Shown: positions 18,022 to 27,437, counted from the first letter of the stretch. The stretch: DNA of 64,000 nucleotides from Rhizobium sp. CG5 (GCF_023701945.1 NZ_JABAEF010000006.1:186001-250000), one strand, 5' to 3'. Notes: generated from the letters alone by a model not told the origin. Numbers and translations are program-made.

Positions 18022-18567
18022 ATGGTGAAACTGCTCGGCATTTCGGGGAGCCTGCGCAAGGGGTCCTATAATACGGCCTTGCTGAACGCCGCCATTGCCC
18101 GGAGCAATGGCACCCTGTCGGCCGGCACCATCCAGGGGATTCCGCTTTATGACGGCGACCTGGAAGCCGCCGAGGGCATTCCGGCGGCCGTGCAGGCGCT
18201 GAAGGACCAGATCGAGGCGGCCGATGGCGTGATCCTGTTCACGCCGGAATACAACAATTCCATTCCCGGCGTGTTCAAGAATGCCATCGACTGGCTGTCG
18301 CGGCCGTCGTCCGACATATCGAAGGTCTTCGGCAACCGGCCCTTTGCCATTGCCGGCACCTCGCCCGGCAATTTCGGCACCCAGCTCAGCCAGAATGCCT
18401 GGCTACCGGTGCTTCACACGCTCGGCGCCCGCACATGGTCGGGCAAACGGCTGATGATCCCGCGGGCCGGCGAAGTCTTCGATGCCGAAGGCCGGCTGGT
18501 CGATGAGGCGACCGCCAAGCGGCTCGATGCCTTCGTCGCCGGCTTTGCGGAATTCGTCAGCCCTTAA
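18022..18567 (+). CDS. NAD(P)H-dependent FMN reductase (ChrR/quinone reductase type)
   Basis: A 181-residue flavodoxin-like reductase. FMN phosphate-binding loop GSLRKGSYN at residues 9-17 and the family signature TPEYNNSIPGVFKNAIDWLSR in the middle (FMN/dimer contact), then AGTSPGNFGT. Such enzymes reduce FMN, quinones, azo dyes or chromate by two electrons using NAD(P)H. The ATG at 18022 has AGAGG 8 bases upstream; longer upstream frames cross the orphan terminator and are rejected. It is convergent with the VOC-hydrolase fusion gene and shares a bidirectional terminator with it, which suggests a joint quinone-detoxification role. Confidence 0.9.
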   Translation: MVKLLGISGSLRKGSYNTALLNAAIARSNGTLSAGTIQGIPLYDGDLEAAEGIPAAVQALKDQIEAADGVILFTPEYNNSIPGVFKNAIDWLSRPSSDISKVFGNRPFAIAGTSPGNFGTQLSQNAWLPVLHTLGARTWSGKRLMIPRAGEVFDAEGRLVDEATAKRLDAFVAGFAEFVSP

Positions 18568-18574
18568 GACAAAA

Positions 18575-18610
18575 AAAGCGCCGCCCGGCACGATGACGGG
18601 CGGCGCTTTT
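18575..18610. terminator. Bidirectional intrinsic terminator
   Basis: Arms AAAGCGCCGCCCG and CGGGCGGCGCTTT enclose a 9-base loop, with an A-run on the left and TTTT on the right. It works on both strands and separates the convergent FMN reductase and VOC-hydrolase genes. Confidence 0.88.
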
Positions 18611-18632
18611 GTCGTTCAGGCCTTGCGGCAGT

Positions 18633-20189
18633 TCAGAGCTTCAAGGTCGCAAGCCAATCCGCGGCCATCTGCACATCCGGCATGCCGATCTCGTGGCCGG
18701 CCGAAATCACATGGGATGTCAGCGTTGCATGGGCCTTTTCCAGCTGCGTCTGCAGTTCCGGAGCATGGACGCCGTAGGGATCGTGCGCACCGCTGATCAT
18801 CAGCGCCCGGGTTCCGGTGAGATCAACGGCGGGCGGCTGTTCCAGCACATTCATGGCCCGCAGCAGGATGGCGTTGTTCACCAGGCCTGGATGCAGAAGC
18901 ATCATGGCCCCCAGCATGTTGGCGCCGTTCGAATAGCCGAGAAAGGCCGTGCGGGCCGGATCGATGTCATAGGCTTCGCGTGCACCGTCGATGAAGGCGG
19001 CAAAGGCATCGGCTTCCGAGGCGATGTCCTTCTGATCGAAGGTCACCATGCTCAAGCGCCGGAAGAAACGGGCGACGCCCTCCTCGCTGGAGCGGCCGCG
19101 CACCCCGATCAGCGTGGCATTCGGCGCCATGCGGCTGGCATAGGGCATCAGGCTTGCTTCATTGCCGCCGGTGCCGTGCAGCAGGATGAGCGTCGTGCCA
19201 TCCGGGTTTTCCGGCTGGTGGATGCGGTGGACGAAAGGCAGATCTCTGTGGGGCATTCTCATCTCTCCTGGCAGCGCAAACTGCGGCAGCATGGTTTTGA
19301 TATCGGTGTCCTCGCCGCGGATATGCGGCGGAATGAACAGTTTGGTGCCGAGGCTATCGATCGGCTCGTCGATGGCAAAGCCCGGACCGTCGGTGGCAAG
19401 CTCCAGCAGCGTGCCGCCCGGCTCGCGGACATAGAGCGAGTAGAAATAGGTGCGGTCATGGACATTGGCCAGCAGGCGCTCAGCCGCCGGAAGCCCGTCG
19501 CGCACCCGCTCGACCTCGGCCCGGTCGGTGGCGCGAAAGGCGATATGGTCGATCGTGCCGGTGCCGGGTGCGGCCGTCCAAAAGCCGGAGGCATTGCGCA
19601 CGTCGATAATCTCGCCGGCCTCGGACGTCAGGCGGCGCATGCCGCCGCTCTCGGAGCCGGGCGCAAAGCCCATATGGCTTTCCAGGAAGGCGACGGTCTC
19701 CACCGGTTTTTCGGACAGGATCGTCGCGCCCCGAAGCCCGCGGATGGCGAACTCTTCCGGCACGCCGGCGCCTGTCCAGGGATTGGCATGACCGGTATCC
19801 GGCACGCCGACCAGCTTGACGATCACACCGTCCGGATCGGTCAGCCGCAGCACCGGTTCGCCAAATTCGGCCGCCGGGCCGCTGAGCTTGATGCCGAATT
19901 GCAGCGCCCTCGTCAGCCAGAAGCCGATGGCTTCAGGCGCGATGGCCAGGGCGATTTCGCTGGGTGCGCCGTGCCCGACGCGGCCGGGCGATCCGTCTTC
20001 CCAGACCAGGAACGTCACCAGCGAGCCGGGCGAAGCGATGCTATCACCGTAGAACAGATGCAGCTGCGTGGCGTCCTCGAACCCGGCCGTGCGCTTGGCC
20101 AGTCTCAGCCCGAGAAAGCCCGCGTAGAAATCGACATTGTCCTGCACCCGCCGGGTGATGAGGGTCACATGATGAATTCCACTGGTCAT
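18633..20189 (-). CDS. Fusion: VOC ring-cleaving dioxygenase-like + alpha/beta hydrolase (MhqO-MhqD-like)
   Basis: A 518-residue two-part protein. Residues 1-310 are two or more VOC (glyoxalase/extradiol dioxygenase) modules with metal-ligand-type positions HHVTLITRR, DHIAFRATD and EPGGTLLELATDGPGF. Residues about 325-518 are an alpha/beta hydrolase of the phospholipase/carboxylesterase type: LILLHGTGGNE, nucleophile motif GYSNGA, ISGAHDPYG and AGHEIGMPD supplying the acid and His. In Bacillus, MhqO (dioxygenase) and MhqD (hydrolase) are separate and act in hydroquinone/quinone resistance; here they seem joined. The ATG at 20189 has GGAG 9 bases upstream. Convergent to a quinone/FMN reductase gene. 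Confidence 0.85.
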   Translation of the reverse strand: MTSGIHHVTLITRRVQDNVDFYAGFLGLRLAKRTAGFEDATQLHLFYGDSIASPGSLVTFLVWEDGSPGRVGHGAPSEIALAIAPEAIGFWLTRALQFGIKLSGPAAEFGEPVLRLTDPDGVIVKLVGVPDTGHANPWTGAGVPEEFAIRGLRGATILSEKPVETVAFLESHMGFAPGSESGGMRRLTSEAGEIIDVRNASGFWTAAPGTGTIDHIAFRATDRAEVERVRDGLPAAERLLANVHDRTYFYSLYVREPGGTLLELATDGPGFAIDEPIDSLGTKLFIPPHIRGEDTDIKTMLPQFALPGEMRMPHRDLPFVHRIHQPENPDGTTLILLHGTGGNEASLMPYASRMAPNATLIGVRGRSSEEGVARFFRRLSMVTFDQKDIASEADAFAAFIDGAREAYDIDPARTAFLGYSNGANMLGAMMLLHPGLVNNAILLRAMNVLEQPPAVDLTGTRALMISGAHDPYGVHAPELQTQLEKAHATLTSHVISAGHEIGMPDVQMAADWLATLKL

Positions 20190-20634
20190 GGCAGGCACTC
20201 CACGGGTTAGCTTTGCCGCAGCTTGGCGGCTGCTCCCTAATTGGCCCCGATCGAGGCAAAGCGCCAGTCTCGGCAAAGGAACACAGTGTCAACACTTCGC
20301 TTCCAAGCCGCGCTGTCGGCCCTGCGAAAAGCCGAATCGATGCCTGACAGGCGTCAATATGGAATGAAAATTCCACATGCTGTTTTGCCCGATTGGCAGG
20401 AAGAATCCAGCAAAGCAAACGGATTACGCGAATTTGCGCCTATTGGCCCATTGAACCCGTTGACGGCCCTGCGGAAAAATGGAATAAATTATCTGCATTT
20501 CTTAGCAGGCGGTCTGTTTATTCCGTTTTGCCAACCGCGTCGGGAGCGCGGACCAGCAAATGCTCGACCGACCCGGGAGAGGTCGGTTTCCGGCAAACCC
20601 CGGTGGGCCGGACACCATGTGAGGAGGAAAGACC
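20190..20634. promoter_or_regulatory. Upstream region of the inositol-type ABC operon
   Basis: 445 bases with no coding gene. It holds an exact GGAA-N6-TTCC palindrome at 20361-20374 (listed separately) and a widely spaced inverted repeat GGAATAAA (20481-20488) / TTTATTCC (20517-20524) closer to the gene. The strong AGGAGG ribosome site for the binding-protein gene lies just before 20635. Confidence 0.55.
20361..20374. promoter_or_regulatory. IolR-type operator candidate GGAA-N6-TTCC
   Basis: The sequence GGAATGAAAATTCC is a 5-bp inverted repeat that fits the GGAA-N6-TTCC consensus reported for the rhizobial inositol repressor IolR. It lies 261 bases upstream of the binding-protein start. 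This supports inositol as the transported sugar alcohol. The consensus is from memory of the S. meliloti work and the binding is inferred. Confidence 0.55.
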
Positions 20635-21564
20635 ATGAAGAAATTCCTGTTGGGCGCCAGCCTGTCCGTTCTGCTGAGCACGGCTGCCCATGCCGAGACG
20701 ATCGGCGTATCAATGGCGCTGTTCGACGACAACTTCCTGACCGTGCTGCGCGGCGGCATGCAGGACTATGCCAAGACGCTCGATGGCGTCACCCTGCAGG
20801 TCGAAGACGCCCAGAACGACGTTTCCAAGCAGCAAAGCCAGATCCAGAACTTCATCGCCGCCGGCGTCGATGCGATCATCGTCAACCCGGTCGATACCGA
20901 CGCGACCATCGCCATGTCGAAGATCGCCGCCGATGCCGGCATTCCGCTGGTCTATGTCAACCGCGAACCGGTCAACGTCAACGAACTGCCGGAAAAGCAG
21001 TCCTTCGTCGCCTCTGAAGAGGTCGTCGCCGGCACGCTGGAAGCCAAGGAAGTCTGCCGTCTGCTCGGCGGCAAGGGCAAGGCCGTCATCATGATGGGCG
21101 AATTGTCCAACCAGGGCGCTCGCATGCGCACCAAGGCCGTGCATGACGTGGTCGCCACCGATGCATGCAAGGGCATCGAGATAGTCGAGGAGCAGACTGC
21201 CAACTGGCAGCGCACCCAGGGCGCCGACCTGGTGACCAACTGGCTGTCGAGCGGGCTGGAGTTCAACGCCGTCATCGCCAACAATGATGAAATGGCGATC
21301 GGCGCCGCCCAGGCGCTCAAGGCCGCCGGCAAGGACATGAAGGATTATGTCGTCGCCGGTGTCGACGCCACCCAGGACGCGCTGGCCGCCATGGAGGCCG
21401 GCGATATCGACGTGACCGTCTTCCAGAATGCCGCCGGCCAGGGCAAGGGCTCGGTCGATGCGGCCCTGAAGCTTGCCAAGGGCGAGAGCGTCGAGAAGAA
21501 GGTCTACATTCCCTTCGAACTCGTCACCCCGGAAAACCTCAAGGACTACCAGGCCAAGAACTGA
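20635..21564 (+). CDS. ibpA: Inositol/sugar ABC transporter periplasmic binding protein
   Basis: A 309-residue RbsB-type (peripla_BP_4) binding protein. Signal peptide MKKFLLGASLSVLLSTAAHA (residues 1-20), then mature ETIGVSMALFDDNFLTVLR. Ligand-site motifs typical of the class follow: DAIIVNPVDTDAT, VYVNREPV, NNDEMAIGAAQALKAAG and GVDATQDALAAM. Ribosome site AGGAGG precedes the ATG. It heads a three-gene operon with an RbsA-type ATPase and RbsC-type permease, the order of the S. meliloti inositol system ibpA-iatA-iatP, and an IolR-like operator lies upstream. Ribose, xylose or another polyol remain possible. Confidence 0.8.
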   Translation: MKKFLLGASLSVLLSTAAHAETIGVSMALFDDNFLTVLRGGMQDYAKTLDGVTLQVEDAQNDVSKQQSQIQNFIAAGVDAIIVNPVDTDATIAMSKIAADAGIPLVYVNREPVNVNELPEKQSFVASEEVVAGTLEAKEVCRLLGGKGKAVIMMGELSNQGARMRTKAVHDVVATDACKGIEIVEEQTANWQRTQGADLVTNWLSSGLEFNAVIANNDEMAIGAAQALKAAGKDMKDYVVAGVDATQDALAAMEAGDIDVTVFQNAAGQGKGSVDAALKLAKGESVEKKVYIPFELVTPENLKDYQAKN

Positions 21565-21641
21565 TCTCCTCCTGATGAAGATACCGAACGCGGGTCGCAG
21601 CCTGCGTTCGGACCCTGCTTGTAATATCCGGAGGTTTTGAC

Positions 21642-23180
21642 ATGGTCAGCCCGACAACGATGGCCGCTGTGCGCAAAAGCGGTGCGATCCCCAATTCGGA
21701 ATATCTGCTGACGGCCGAGGGCGTGCGCAAGGAATTCCCGGGCGTGGTGGCGCTCGATGACGTGACCTTCCGGCTGAAACGCGGCAGCGTGCATGCGCTG
21801 ATGGGCGAAAACGGCGCCGGTAAATCGACGCTGATGAAAATCCTCGCCGGCATCTACCATCCCGACAAGGGCACAGTGCGGTTGAAGGGCGTCGACATCA
21901 GGCTGCAATCGCCGCTTGACGCGCTGGAGAACGGCATTGCCATGATCCATCAGGAGCTCAACCTGATGGCGCCGATGACGGTGGCGGAAAACATCTGGAT
22001 CCGCCGCGAACCGCTGACCCGCCTCGGCTTCATCGACCACAAGGAGATGAACCGCAAGACGGCGGATCTCTTCAACCGGCTTAACATTTCCATCCATCCG
22101 CAGACCAAGGTCGGCGAGCTGTCGGTCGCCAATCGCCAGATGGTCGAGATCGCCAAGGCGGTCTCCTACGAATCCGACGTGTTGATCATGGACGAGCCGA
22201 CCTCGGCGCTGACCGAGCGCGAGGTCGAGCATCTGTTCCAGATCATCCGGGGCCTGCGCGACCAGGGCATCGGCATCGTCTACATCACCCACAAGATGAA
22301 CGAGCTGTTCGAGATTGCCGACGAGTTCTCGGTGTTTCGCGACGGCAAATATATCGGCACCCATGCCTCGAGCGACGTGACGCGCGACGATATCATCCGC
22401 ATGATGGTCGGCCGCGAGATCACCCAGATGTTCCCGAAGGAGGATGTGCCGCTCGGCGACGTGCTGCTGTCGGTCAAGAACCTGACGCTCGACGGGGTTT
22501 TCCGCGACGTCTCCTTCGACGTGCGCGCCGGCGAAATCCTCGGCGTCGCCGGTCTGGTCGGCTCGGGCCGTTCGAATGTCGCCGAAACATTGTTCGGCGT
22601 CACGCCGGCCTCGTCCGGCTCGATCGAGATCGACGGAAAGCCGGTCGACATCCATAGCCCGACCGAAGCGATCCGCAACCGCATGGCGTTCCTGACCGAA
22701 GACCGCAAGGAAACCGGCTGCCTGCTGATCCTCAACGTGCTGGAAAACATGCAACTGGCCGTGCTGCAGGACCGCTTCGTCAGCAAGGGTTTCGTGCAGC
22801 AGGGCGAACTCTCGGCGCAATGCGAGGACATGTGCCGCAAGCTGCGCGTCAAGACGCCGAGCATGAGCGAGCGCATCGAGAACCTGTCGGGCGGCAACCA
22901 GCAGAAGGTGCTGATCGGCCGCTGGATGCTCACCAATCCGCGCATCCTGATCCTCGACGAGCCGACGCGCGGCATCGATGTCGGGGCCAAGGCCGAGATC
23001 CACCGCCTGGTGTCCGAAATGACCAAGCTCGGCGTCGCAGTGATCATGATCTCGTCGGAAATGCCGGAGGTTCTCGGCATGAGCGACCGCATCATGGTCA
23101 TGCACGAAGGCCGCGTCACCGGATTTCTCGACCGCAAGGACGCCACACAGATCAAGGTCATGGACCTGGCGGCGCGCTAG
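21642..23180 (+). CDS. iatA: Inositol/sugar ABC transporter tandem ATPase
   Basis: A 512-residue protein with two fused ABC domains, as in RbsA/XylG. Domain 1: Walker [10 protein letters not shown] at residues 55-63, [14 protein letters not shown] signature region and [11 protein letters not shown]alker B. Domain 2: degenerate P-loop GLVGSGRSN (Arg for Lys), signature LSGGNQQKV and [13 protein letters not shown]. The degenerate second P-loop is normal for this class, where one site is catalytic. It starts 77 bases after the binding-protein gene. Confidence 0.9.
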   Translation: MVSPTTMAAVRKSGAIPNSEYLLTAEGVRKEFPGVVALDDVTFRLKRGSVHALMGENGAGKSTLMKILAGIYHPDKGTVRLKGVDIRLQSPLDALENGIAMIHQELNLMAPMTVAENIWIRREPLTRLGFIDHKEMNRKTADLFNRLNISIHPQTKVGELSVANRQMVEIAKAVSYESDVLIMDEPTSALTEREVEHLFQIIRGLRDQGIGIVYITHKMNELFEIADEFSVFRDGKYIGTHASSDVTRDDIIRMMVGREITQMFPKEDVPLGDVLLSVKNLTLDGVFRDVSFDVRAGEILGVAGLVGSGRSNVAETLFGVTPASSGSIEIDGKPVDIHSPTEAIRNRMAFLTEDRKETGCLLILNVLENMQLAVLQDRFVSKGFVQQGELSAQCEDMCRKLRVKTPSMSERIENLSGGNQQKVLIGRWMLTNPRILILDEPTRGIDVGAKAEIHRLVSEMTKLGVAVIMISSEMPEVLGMSDRIMVMHEGRVTGFLDRKDATQIKVMDLAAR

Positions 23181-23213
23181 CGCCACCGTCCAGAGACCGT
23201 CAGGGAGGACACA

Positions 23214-24239
23214 ATGAACGATACCGTGGCAAAAGCCGAAAGCGATCTGAAGCCTGAGCGTCAGCGCCGCCGGATTCCGCCGGAGGCCAATATCCTGCTG
23301 GTGCTGATCGGCATCGCACTGATCTACGAAATTCTCGGCTGGGTCTTCGTCGGCCAGAGTTTCCTGTTCAACCAGCAGCGCCTGACCATCATGATCCTGC
23401 AGGTCTCGGTGATCGGCATCATCGCCGTCGGCGTGACGCAGGTCATCATCACCGGCGGCATCGACCTGTCCTCCGGCTCGGTGGTCGGCATGACGGCGAT
23501 GTTTTCCGCCAGTCTGGCCCAGGCCTCGACCTGGCCGCGGGCGCTTTATCCCGGTCTCACCGACCTGCCCTTCGTCATCCCGATCCTGATCGGCATCCTG
23601 GCGGGCCTGGCTGCCGGCTATATCAACGGTCAGCTGATCGCCAAGACCAAGATCCCGCCCTTCATCGCCACGCTCGGCATGATGGTGACGGCCCGCGGCA
23701 TTTCGAAATGGTACACCAAGGGCCAGCCGGTCTCCGGCCTCAATGACGATTTCATCTTCATCGGCACGGGCGTCTGGCCGGTCGTGGTCTTCCTCACCGT
23801 CGCCATCATCTTCCACATCGCGCTTCGCTACACCCGTTACGGCAAGTTCACCTATGCGATCGGCGCCAATGTGCAGGCGGCCCGCGTCTCCGGCATCAAT
23901 GTCGAGGCCCATCTGATCAAGGTCTATGCCATTGCCGGCATGCTGGCGGGCCTCGCCGGCGTCGTCACCGCCGCCCGCGCCCAGACCGCCCAGGCCGGCA
24001 TGGGCGTGATGTATGAACTCGACGCCATTGCCGCAGCCGTGATCGGCGGCACGTCGCTGGCCGGCGGCGCCGGCCGCATTACCGGCACGGTCATCGGCAC
24101 GATCATCCTCGGCGTGATGACCTCCGGCTTCACCTTCCTCAGAGTGGATGCCTATTATCAGGAAATCGTCAAAGGCATGATCATCGTGGCCGCCGTCGTC
24201 GCCGACGTCTATCGCCAGAAGAAACGCGCCAAGGCGTAA
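23214..24239 (+). CDS. iatP: Inositol/sugar ABC transporter permease
   Basis: A 341-residue RbsC-type permease with about 9-10 hydrophobic segments. Typical motifs are TGGIDLSSGSVVGMTA, FIATLGMMVTARG, and the C-terminal AAAVIGGTSLAGGAGRITGT coupling region. GGAGG precedes the ATG, 33 bases after the ATPase gene. Last gene of the operon, followed by an intrinsic terminator. Confidence 0.9.
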   Translation: MNDTVAKAESDLKPERQRRRIPPEANILLVLIGIALIYEILGWVFVGQSFLFNQQRLTIMILQVSVIGIIAVGVTQVIITGGIDLSSGSVVGMTAMFSASLAQASTWPRALYPGLTDLPFVIPILIGILAGLAAGYINGQLIAKTKIPPFIATLGMMVTARGISKWYTKGQPVSGLNDDFIFIGTGVWPVVVFLTVAIIFHIALRYTRYGKFTYAIGANVQAARVSGINVEAHLIKVYAIAGMLAGLAGVVTAARAQTAQAGMGVMYELDAIAAAVIGGTSLAGGAGRITGTVIGTIILGVMTSGFTFLRVDAYYQEIVKGMIIVAAVVADVYRQKKRAKA

Positions 24240-24258
24240 TCAAGCACCCCAGCCGACA

Positions 24259-24288
24259 AAAAACGCGGCGCGAAAGTGCCGCGTTTTT
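24259..24288. terminator. Intrinsic terminator after the sugar ABC operon
   Basis: Arms AAAAACGCGGC and GCCGCGTTTTT flank a short GCGAAAGT loop, with T-run on the plus strand and A-run on the left, so it can also serve the convergent DUF922 gene. Confidence 0.88.
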
Positions 24289-24323
24289 CGGGTTCAGGTC
24301 ATTCCGCCATCGGCGGCACAACG

Positions 24324-24923
24324 CTATTTCTGATTGACCAGCATCAGCACCAATTGGTGGATATTGCCGCCGTCGCTGAGTTCGACCTTATCGAAATCAC
24401 GGCTGCGCTGCCGCTGTTCCTGCGACAGCTTTCCCAGCCGGCTCGTCAGTTCCGTGCGGATCTTGCTGCAGTCCGGGTCGTCGGCCACCGTCAGGCCGAG
24501 GCTGGTCGTCTCGATGGCCTTGACCAGATCCTTGATGTACTCGCCATGCACCTTTTCATGGTCGCGCACGCCTGTTATGAAGGTCTCCCACAGGCTGGCG
24601 ACAGCGCCTTGCAGCTTTTTCGCCGGCTTTGGCAGCGTGTAGAGGATGGTCAGCTTCGGCCGGGCCGTGGTCAGCACGCAGGCGCCGCCGGGCTGCGGCT
24701 CGTATTTGCGGGTCCAGGTAAGCGTAAAGGTGGTATGGGCGATGACGCGGGCCATGCCAAGTTTTGGGCCACGCTCGCCGATCGAGGCATAGAGCTCGGC
24801 CCCGGTACTGCCCTCGATGACATAGGGCTGCACCTTTTCGACGGCCTGCCAGTCCGCCTGCGCGGCCCATGGCGACAAGGCCAGACCCGCGCCGAGAACC
24901 CATGATCGTATGCCTGATTTCAC
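24324..24923 (-). CDS. Exported DUF922 (putative Zn protease) protein
   Basis: A 199-residue exported protein: signal peptide to about residue 23 (ALSPWAAQA), then the DUF922 domain. A zinc-peptidase type HExxH motif is present as HEKVH at residues 122-126 within VRDHEKVHGEY. The domain repeats TLTWTRKYEP and LPKPAKKLQGAV are family-like. Substrate unknown; such proteins are usually single-gene units in Rhizobiales. Convergent to the sugar transporter operon. Confidence 0.82.
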   Translation of the reverse strand: MKSGIRSWVLGAGLALSPWAAQADWQAVEKVQPYVIEGSTGAELYASIGERGPKLGMARVIAHTTFTLTWTRKYEPQPGGACVLTTARPKLTILYTLPKPAKKLQGAVASLWETFITGVRDHEKVHGEYIKDLVKAIETTSLGLTVADDPDCSKIRTELTSRLGKLSQEQRQRSRDFDKVELSDGGNIHQLVLMLVNQK

Positions 24924-25222
24924 GCCATTTTCCTTACGACAGCTGCATCGCTGCGCAGACTAGATTGTTTCAGGCCCGAAGGAAATCGCTCGGCGACGAA
25001 CAAATCCGACGTTCGATCAAAGAGTTGTGCTAGACTTAATGGAAGAGGCGGACTAACAAGCTCGCCCGGCAGCATGGCAAACGCCAAGCCTCGCCCACCG
25101 ACCTGAAATCGCTAACGATTGCCAGCTCTGCGCATGCGGGGGCAACCTTTCGTTAACGGAATTCCCTTAGCTGCCGGGGTCCGGCATTTGCCGCCATAGC
25201 CCAGTTCTGAAATGTGAATGAC

Positions 25223-25591
25223 ATGCCCCGATCAAGAGTTTCCACCCAGGCCTTCCACAACAAGATTTCCACCTTCTGCGAGCAGCGGCTCGCTCCTGCC
25301 CTGCCGCCGAACGACTACGAAAACCTGCGCTGCTACATGCTGGGCCTGATTGCCCGCAAGGCCTCGCCGCCGCGCCAGGGCGACAAGCTCGACTGGCCGA
25401 AAATCGCCGCAGACTGCGATCTGCATGGTGAGAGCCTCTATATTGCCCGCAAACTTGCGCCGCACGGATTCGATGCGGTGCTGCGCTGGCTCGGCGAAGG
25501 CCGTCCGTCCGCCATGACGCTGGCCGGCAATGGGGCCCGCCCCGTCACCAGCCGCCCCCCGATGAAAATGCACGGCGCGTCGATGCGCTGA
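25223..25591 (+). CDS. Hypothetical protein, 122 residues
   Basis: I do not recognise this family with confidence. The protein is soluble, with Cys-containing N-terminal half (STFCEQRLAP, YENLRCYMLG) and the phrase LDWPKIAADCDLHGESL, reminiscent of short helical DNA-binding or recombinase-associated proteins in rhizobia; the last 25 residues are low complexity. A GTG at 25214 could add 3 residues. No strong ribosome site is visible, but codon use is like that of its neighbours. It is convergent with the amidase gene. Confidence 0.55.
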   Translation: MPRSRVSTQAFHNKISTFCEQRLAPALPPNDYENLRCYMLGLIARKASPPRQGDKLDWPKIAADCDLHGESLYIARKLAPHGFDAVLRWLGEGRPSAMTLAGNGARPVTSRPPMKMHGASMR

Positions 25592-25645
25592 AGATCCGGC
25601 ACCGGCCGAGGCGTCTCGGCCGGCTCTCGCCGACGACTGAAATGA

Positions 25646-27010
25646 TCAGCCCTGCAAAACCGCTTCCGCGGCAAGGGCTGCCGATAAGAGCCGCTCGTCT
25701 TCGTTTCGCTGGCCCGACAGCAGCAACCCGACCGGCATGCCGGCATCGCCCGTTCCGCAGGGCAGCGAGACACCACACCCGTCGAGAAAATTGTTGATGA
25801 GCGTGTTGCGCAGCGTCTTGGCATTGGTCTTGATGAACAGGTCATCATCGCCAAGCAAAGGCTCGGTCAAGGGCGCCACATGCGGCAAGGTTGGGGCGAC
25901 CAGAAGGTCTCCGGGCGCAAGGCTTGCGGCGAATGCGGCGATCAGCCGTTCCCGCGCCTCCAGCAGCGCCAGATAATCGGACGTGGTGGTCTTTTCGCCA
26001 AGCCGCGCCCGTGCTGCGACCCGCGGGTCCATCTCTCCTACATGAGGTCCGGCCAGTCGGTCCTTGTGTACGGCAAACGCTTCGGCCGACACCATCGGCC
26101 CGTGCCGCGCTGCCAGGTCGAACAATTCGGAAAACAGCGGGAAGGCCTGTCGGCGGATTCTTGCGCCGCCGCGCCCGAGCCTCGCCAGCGCCGCCTCGAA
26201 CGCCGCCACGACGCCCGGCTCCGCGCCGTCGAACACGATGGTTTCCGGCACCACCAGCGACAGATCGGACAATGCACCGCGGCGGACATCGGCCGTGATG
26301 GCGCCGCGCATGGCGGTGTCGATGAGGATGGCGTCCGAAACGGTGCGGCAGAGCGGTCCGAGGCTGTCATGGCTTTTGGCGAGCGGAAACACGCCGCGCA
26401 TCGAATAACGCCCGCGCGTCGCCTTGTAGCCGACAATGCCGTTGAAGGCGGCCGGGATGCGCACCGAACCGCCGGTATCCGTGCCAATCGACACCGGCAC
26501 CAGGCCGGCGGCGACCGCAACGGCGGATCCGGACGATGAACCGCCGGGCAGGCGCGCGCCATCGCCAGATGCCGGATTGCGCGGCGTGCCGTAGTGGGGA
26601 TTGATGCCGAGACCGGAAAAGGCAAATTCGCTCATATTGACCCGGCCGACGCTGACCATGCCGGCCGCAGCCAGTGCTGCCACCACATCCGCGTCGCGTT
26701 CGGCAGGGGTTGCATGGGCCAGAACCTTCGATCCAGCCGTGGTCGCCAACCCCTCGATATCAAACAGATCCTTCCAGGCAACGGGGATGCCATCGAGCGC
26801 GCCCCGCGACCGGCCGTCGCCAATGCGCTTTGCAGACGCCTGCGCCTCAGCCAGCGCCCGGTCCTTCAGCAGGTTCAGAAAGATCGTCTGGTCGTCAAAT
26901 GCCTGGATCGCCGCGAAGGTCTCTTCGACAAGGGCCACCGGATCGAGTGCGCCGGACTGGATGAGGACCGATAGCGTACTGACCGATCGTCCTGCATTCG
27001 AAGTGGCCAT
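25646..27010 (-). CDS. Amidase signature family enzyme
   Basis: A 454-residue amidase. The Ser-cisSer-Lys triad is visible: Lys80 in PVAWKDLFD, the cis-Ser in GGSSSGSAVAVAAG (around 158-159), and the nucleophile Ser182 in GTDTGGSVRIPAAFNG. Members hydrolyse amides such as indoleacetamide, allophanate-like compounds or aryl/alkyl amides; the substrate is not evident. The ATG at 27010 has AAAGGA 8 bases upstream and avoids a 17-residue extension without ribosome site. It may belong with the nearby GntR cluster, but it lies on the opposite strand. Confidence 0.9.
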   Translation of the reverse strand: MATSNAGRSVSTLSVLIQSGALDPVALVEETFAAIQAFDDQTIFLNLLKDRALAEAQASAKRIGDGRSRGALDGIPVAWKDLFDIEGLATTAGSKVLAHATPAERDADVVAALAAAGMVSVGRVNMSEFAFSGLGINPHYGTPRNPASGDGARLPGGSSSGSAVAVAAGLVPVSIGTDTGGSVRIPAAFNGIVGYKATRGRYSMRGVFPLAKSHDSLGPLCRTVSDAILIDTAMRGAITADVRRGALSDLSLVVPETIVFDGAEPGVVAAFEAALARLGRGGARIRRQAFPLFSELFDLAARHGPMVSAEAFAVHKDRLAGPHVGEMDPRVAARARLGEKTTTSDYLALLEARERLIAAFAASLAPGDLLVAPTLPHVAPLTEPLLGDDDLFIKTNAKTLRNTLINNFLDGCGVSLPCGTGDAGMPVGLLLSGQRNEDERLLSAALAAEAVLQG

Positions 27011-27164
27011 GTCGCGGTCCTTTCTGCTGGCCGGCGATGCAGCTTCGGCACACCGGTTCAAACTGTCGATACAGCGATGTTCCAGATCCCAAAGGAATTC
27101 GCAAGGGCGGGGCGACCGTGATCCCGTGCGAAAAAGCCATCGATCATGCGGGCAGTCGGGCGCC

Positions 27165-27437
27165 CTACGGGCGGGGCAGCAATTGGCCGCGGACGAAGGT
27201 CATCTCCTCGCTTGTGACGCGATCCTCGGAATCGAGAATGGCGCGCCAGAGGCGGTTGCCAAGACGCAGGCTGAGGCGGCATGTGCCAGCATGCTCCCCC
27301 TCGCCCACCTCGACGGTGCTGGCCAGTAGCCCCTTCTGCATGCGGCGCCGGAAGTCGTCGCTGCTCAGCCCGAAGCGTTCGGCCAGTTCGCCCGGCTCGA
27401 GGATGAAATCGCCATTGGGATCGCGCTCGATCTGCAT
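27165..27437 (-). CDS. DUF6522-family small protein
   Basis: A 90-residue protein (FILEPGELAERFGLSSDDF, RRRMQKGLLASTVEVGEGE, then a beta-rich RLSLRLGNRLWRAILDSEDRV), which fits the DUF6522 family found in Rhizobiales, often near denitrification or metabolic genes. Function unknown. Two adjacent ATGs exist; AAGGA is 5 bases from the second (27437) and only 2 from the first (27440). Confidence 0.65.
   Translation of the reverse strand: MQIERDPNGDFILEPGELAERFGLSSDDFRRRMQKGLLASTVEVGEGEHAGTCRLSLRLGNRLWRAILDSEDRVTSEEMTFVRGQLLPRP

Noticed and set aside
21546..23912. Very long minus-strand open frame (788 codons) opposite the sugar ABC genes
   Set aside because: It is antisense to clear ATPase and permease genes, is rich in His/Asp/Arg as expected from the complement of GC-rich codons, and has no domain motif.
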